Shown here in pieces: positions 40,788 to 44,424 of a DNA stretch of 44,424 nucleotides. How positions within the stretch are numbered: position 1 is the first letter of the stretch; the number at the start of each line of letters is the position of its first letter. A model generated the notes under the pieces. That model was not told the origin of the DNA. It was given only the letters and a program-made list of their open reading frames with translations, and searched no databases. Origin of the DNA: Shewanella sp. UCD-KL12 (GTDB lineage: Bacteria > Pseudomonadota > Gammaproteobacteria > Enterobacterales > Shewanellaceae); the NCBI RefSeq assembly GCF_001957125.1, contig NZ_MPHJ01000025.1, positions 1-44,424 of the forward strand, given 5' to 3'. The position numbers and the translations under genes were made by a program.

Positions 40788-43370
40788 ATGCATATAGGCA
40801 AAAAGCTGATCGTTTTTGTTGTCGGTTTCTGTATACCAGCATTGATTGCAGTATCATACTGTCTAAATGTTTGGTTCGATCATCGAATTGAAAGTTTAAG
40901 GCATGATGCGATAAAGATTGAGCTGGTTACCATACAGTCTCAATTAGAAAAAGACATCAAGCAGCTTGAGTTACTCGCGAAGGTCTATGCGGTTCCTTTA
41001 TCGGAGCTTAGCCCTCTTAAAAGAGTGTCGCTTGATGAGGCTTGGAGATCGAGTCAGATAACACAGTACCTTAGCCTATTTTATTTAGAGCAAGGAAAGC
41101 TAAAGCCATTCTCCCCGCTTTATGATGATGTCATGTCCTTCGAGCTCGAAGCTATCTCTGATGAGCTAGTTAATGCTCAAGTCGCTAAGTCAGGCATCTA
41201 TCTGAATAAAGGCGTAGGTTACGCCGTGAGCATGATGCCCATAGAGGCTCAAAAGTCAGTACTTATGGTGAGAAGACTGACCTCAAGTTACCTGTCTAAG
41301 TATGGTTTACAGGGCGTTGTTAATTCAATTGAGCTAGGTGAGGGCGCAGTCAAAGCCAATAGCGGTGTCGACAACAGCAATTACACTTACCAGCTTGCTG
41401 TTCCCAGTTTCATCTCTACCCAACCTGTTCATCTTAATATTAAGTTTTCTCAACATATTTTTAGTCATGTGCAAGTCAAATATGATCTTGTGTCTGTCGG
41501 TATAGTAGGAATAGGCTTTCTCATTTTAATTCTGGGCTATGCCTGGTTAAATCAAGGGCTTATTAAACCTTTTCATCGATTGATGAAACAGCTTAGTGAG
41601 ATAGACCCAACGGCAAAGAATTACTCACCATTAGTGGGAAGTGGCTGCTCTGAGTTGGTTGTTATGGCTGAAAGAACTAATACGCTATTAGCACAAATTT
41701 TTCAGCAAAAAGAAAGAGCTAAGACTACGTTAGAATCAATAGCAGAAGCGGTGATATTGACCGATGTCGGCGCTAAAGTGGTGTACCTTAACCCGCAAGC
41801 AGAAAGATTATTAGGAGTGAGTTGTGACTCTGCCATTGGCATCACAATCGATACGCTGCTAAAGACAGATAAAGATATCAATGACGAACTTTTTGGCTTA
41901 ATGGACAGCAAAGCTTTAGAGCCTGTATTAAGTAAATTAAAGCTAAAAACTGACATTACTCGAATTATGGAGCGCAGTATAAGTAACCTGCTAAATCATC
42001 AACAAGAGGTTATTGGTACTGTCATTGTTCTGCGTGATATCACTCAAGAGGAATTGCTTAAACGAAAGCTTAGATTGAGGGCTAACTTTGATCCCATAAC
42101 CTCGCTATTAAATAGGCAGGCATTTGAGGAGAGGCTAGCGGTATTTAGCCAAGGGGCTCAGTCGATCGCTATCTGCTATTTTGACCTTGAGCAGTTTAAG
42201 CTTATTAATGACTCATGTGGCCACAGTGCTGGCGATAGAATGTTAGTGATGGTTGCTAAAGCGATGCACTCCTGTATTTCCAAAGATGAGATGTTAGCTC
42301 GGCTAGGTGGCGATGAGTTCGGTCTAGCAATTCGCGATCATAGTGCTTTAGAGGTTGCTCAGCTGGTTAAAAGGGTTGTCGCCTGCGTTTCTATGCAGGT
42401 TTTGCATGATAACAGCTGTCATTACAAGGTCGGTGTTAGCGCAGGAATTGCCATTGCAAGAGCGCCCTATATTTCGCCAAAAGAGTTATTGAAAGATGCT
42501 GATATCGCTTGTATTGCAGCTAAACAGAAGGGCTGTAATCAAGTACATTTTTATGATGATAAAGATAAAGAGCTGACTTGCCAGCGAAATGCCCCTATGT
42601 GGGCAGTCAGAATCGGTCAGGCTATCGAACACAATGAGTTACTGCTCTACTATCAGCCGATTAAAAGTATGAAAGCGGGCAATCATCGTCAGCGATTAGA
42701 AATACTGCTGCGTATCCAGGAGCCAAATGGACGTATTCTCTCTCCCGCTCAGTTTATAGCGGCTGCTGAACGCTTCAAATTAATGAATGATGTTGATAAG
42801 GAAGTGATAAGAAAGGCATTTTTATGGCTATCGCTCCATGAGGAAGTGTGGAGCGATCACTGTATATCGATTAACTTATCAGGCAATAGTTTAGGTGCTG
42901 AAGGTATGGTGGATTATATTGCTGAGCAGTTTGAACGTTTTGAGATCCCAAGTGAATGTATCTGCTTTGAGATTACAGAAACCAGTGCGATTCAGAACCG
43001 CAACCGAGCTATGGATATGCTCGAGTACCTTCGTAAGCTAGGTTTTTCATTTGCACTTGATGATTTCGGTAGTGGCTTTGCTTCCTATGGCTACCTCAAG
43101 GAGTTACCAGTCGATTACGTCAAAATTGATGGTTGCTTTGTAAAAAATCTGGCTAGCAATGCTAAAGATTTTGCCATTGTAAAATCGATTCATGATGTGT
43201 GTGTGGCGATGGGGATTGAAACAGTTGCAGAGTTCGTCGAAAACCAAGATATCATTGATAAATTGGAGACCATAGGTATCAACTACGCCCAAGGTTATGC
43301 GATAGGGCGACCCCAACCGTTATCGGGTTACCTACCTAGAGAATCGACTTTACAGCGATTGAGCGCTTAA
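40788..43370 (+). CDS. Membrane PAS-GGDEF-EAL protein
   Basis: 860 aa. The first membrane helix (~6-24) and second (~232-252) bracket a ~200-residue periplasmic sensor. A HAMP-like segment, a PAS domain (~310-365), a GGDEF domain with intact LGGDEF (507-511) and an EAL domain follow. The EAL signature reads EIL (638-640), but its Glu, INLSGN, EITE, DDFGSG and the Lys in VKID remain, so phosphodiesterase activity is possible but uncertain. There is no RxxD inhibitory site just before GGDEF. The ATG at 40788 starts a membrane helix with a basic N-terminus; a TTG at 40764 would add eight residues. Divergent from the spondin operon. Confidence 0.9.
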   Translation: MHIGKKLIVFVVGFCIPALIAVSYCLNVWFDHRIESLRHDAIKIELVTIQSQLEKDIKQLELLAKVYAVPLSELSPLKRVSLDEAWRSSQITQYLSLFYLEQGKLKPFSPLYDDVMSFELEAISDELVNAQVAKSGIYLNKGVGYAVSMMPIEAQKSVLMVRRLTSSYLSKYGLQGVVNSIELGEGAVKANSGVDNSNYTYQLAVPSFISTQPVHLNIKFSQHIFSHVQVKYDLVSVGIVGIGFLILILGYAWLNQGLIKPFHRLMKQLSEIDPTAKNYSPLVGSGCSELVVMAERTNTLLAQIFQQKERAKTTLESIAEAVILTDVGAKVVYLNPQAERLLGVSCDSAIGITIDTLLKTDKDINDELFGLMDSKALEPVLSKLKLKTDITRIMERSISNLLNHQQEVIGTVIVLRDITQEELLKRKLRLRANFDPITSLLNRQAFEERLAVFSQGAQSIAICYFDLEQFKLINDSCGHSAGDRMLVMVAKAMHSCISKDEMLARLGGDEFGLAIRDHSALEVAQLVKRVVACVSMQVLHDNSCHYKVGVSAGIAIARAPYISPKELLKDADIACIAAKQKGCNQVHFYDDKDKELTCQRNAPMWAVRIGQAIEHNELLLYYQPIKSMKAGNHRQRLEILLRIQEPNGRILSPAQFIAAAERFKLMNDVDKEVIRKAFLWLSLHEEVWSDHCISINLSGNSLGAEGMVDYIAEQFERFEIPSECICFEITETSAIQNRNRAMDMLEYLRKLGFSFALDDFGSGFASYGYLKELPVDYVKIDGCFVKNLASNAKDFAIVKSIHDVCVAMGIETVAEFVENQDIIDKLETIGINYAQGYAIGRPQPLSGYLPRESTLQRLSA

Positions 43371-43464
43371 TCGGTATCGTCATAAGATAAAAATCATTGA
43401 TCTAGGTAGAGTCAACTATCTATGCTATATATTTAGTATTCGAATCAATATTCAGGGAATGAAT

Positions 43465-44268
43465 ATGGAAGGGCTGACAGATAAAGTCATCATAATTACT
43501 GGCGCATCGGAGGGAATTGGCCGAGCGTTAGCATTAGCTTTAGCACCTCTAGGCTGTAAGCTAGTGCTTAGTGCTAGAAATGAATCTAGATTACTCTCTC
43601 TCGCTCATGAGATTGCCAACCAAGGCGCCGATCCTCTGGTGTTCGCTGCCGATGTTACCAGTCAAACTCAATGCAAGGAGCTTGTTGAAACAGCAATTGA
43701 ACACTTCGGTAGACTGGATATTCTTGTTAATAATGCAGGCATGACCATGTGGTCAAAGTTTGATGAGCTCAATGAGCTAGATATCTTAGATCGTATTATG
43801 CAGGTTAACTACTTTGGCCCCACTTACCTTACACATGCTGCACTGCCAGAGCTGAAAAAAAATCAAGGACAAGTGGTTATCGTTGCGTCTGTTGCAGGCC
43901 TCACTGGCGTACCGACGCGTTCTGGTTATGCTGCATCTAAGCATGCTGTGATCGGCTTTTTTGACTCCCTCAGAATTGAACTTGCCGATGACAATGTTGC
44001 TGTTACAACCATCTGTCCCGACTTCGTTCTCTCTGAAATTCATAAACGTGCCTTAGGCGCTAACGGTCAGCCGTTAGGAGCGACACCCATGCAAGAGTCT
44101 AAGCTGCTCACAGCAGAAGAGTGTGCCAAGATGATGGTGCCAGTTATATCGAGTCGAGGCCGCCTCTTGATCACCTCTTTAAGAGGGCGGTTAGGGCGAT
44201 TACTTAAGCTATTTGCGCCACGTCTTATTGATAAAATTGCCAGAAGAGCGATAGCATCTGGACATTAG
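43465..44268 (+). CDS. Short-chain dehydrogenase/reductase
   Basis: Classical SDR, 267 aa. Cofactor motif TGASEGIG (~12-19), NNAG (~91-94), catalytic Ser in VASVAG (~140) and catalytic YAASK (~154-158). A hydrophobic, basic C-terminus (RGRLGRLLKLFAPRLIDKIARRA) may bind membrane. The residue after the second strand is Arg (SARNE), which favours NADP(H). I chose the ATG at 43465 because AGGG is 7 bases upstream; the ATG at 43459 is too close to it. The substrate cannot be told; relatives of this shape include DHRS7-like lipid or steroid reductases. Confidence 0.9.
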   Translation: MEGLTDKVIIITGASEGIGRALALALAPLGCKLVLSARNESRLLSLAHEIANQGADPLVFAADVTSQTQCKELVETAIEHFGRLDILVNNAGMTMWSKFDELNELDILDRIMQVNYFGPTYLTHAALPELKKNQGQVVIVASVAGLTGVPTRSGYAASKHAVIGFFDSLRIELADDNVAVTTICPDFVLSEIHKRALGANGQPLGATPMQESKLLTAEECAKMMVPVISSRGRLLITSLRGRLGRLLKLFAPRLIDKIARRAIASGH

Positions 44269-44321
44269 ATTAAGTGAATATCAGTAAACAAAAAGCCCTC
44301 GTGATGAGTAATGCTATTCGG

Positions 44322-44339
44322 ATAAGCACTACTGCTTAT
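44322..44339. other. Small hairpin after the SDR gene
   Basis: ATAAGCA / TGCTTAT with a 4-base loop, 54 bases beyond the SDR stop, followed by ATTT only. Role unclear. Confidence 0.4.
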
Positions 44340-44368
44340 ATTTAAGTGGATAGCGGCTGGGTATATAG

Positions 44369-44404
44369 AGCACTGAACGTGGATATGTTCGGTGCTTTCT
44401 TTTA
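44369..44404 (+). terminator. Terminator after the SDR gene
   Basis: AGCACTGAAC / GTTCGGTGCT stem (one G-T pair, 8-base loop) followed by TTTCTTTTAT. Probably ends the SDR transcript. Confidence 0.7.
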
Positions 44405-44424
44405 TCTGGAAGGATAAAGTGTTT

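Overview
The window looks like chromosome of a marine gammaproteobacterium, most likely Shewanella. Protein families, moderate AT-richness and gene order all point there, but the genus is inferred from recall, not from a database search. The left part follows the conserved enterobacterial neighbourhood in which mutT-yacG-zapD-coaE, type IV pilus genes, nadC, ampD-ampE, pdhR-aceE-aceF-lpd and acnB lie close together.

Layout. 1-470: end of an rRNA operon (23S 3' end, 5S rRNA, terminator). 480-1345: non-coding DNA with small hairpins and an imperfect direct repeat. 1346-9725 (minus strand): mutT, yacG, zapD, coaE, pilD, pilC, pilB, pilA, then nadC. 10056-18801 (plus): ampD-ampE (peptidoglycan recycling), then pdhR-aceE-aceF and lpd (pyruvate dehydrogenase complex), with a perfect PdhR operator before pdhR. 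18953-31347: a block sitting between lpd and acnB. It holds a 1487-residue periplasmic-propeller/PAS/GGDEF/EAL protein, two tandem patatin/beta-barrel proteins that look like type Vd autotransporters, an M13 metallopeptidase lipoprotein and a HAD phosphatase. 31762-36566: acnB, rsd (minus) and hemE. 36625-40433 (minus): an apparent operon of two spondin-domain exported proteins, an OmpR-type response regulator and a histidine kinase. 40788-44268: a second GGDEF/EAL protein and a short-chain dehydrogenase.

How it fits together. Central carbon metabolism (PDH complex, aconitase B) shares a CRP/FNR-like motif, TGTGATC-N4-TCAAAC, upstream of lpd and of acnB. Surface biology is well represented: type IV pili, two c-di-GMP proteins, two predicted secreted phospholipases and two spondin-domain proteins with their own two-component system. 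The most interesting non-coding signals are: (i) a candidate minus-strand small RNA or rsd attenuator at about 35145-35238; (ii) four TCAC boxes spaced 22, 22 and 11 bp upstream of the spondin operon; (iii) heptanucleotide tandem arrays placed directly after stop codons of minus-strand genes; (iv) a 12-bp array in the pilD leader that reads ELIQ repeats in frame with pilD but has no start codon.
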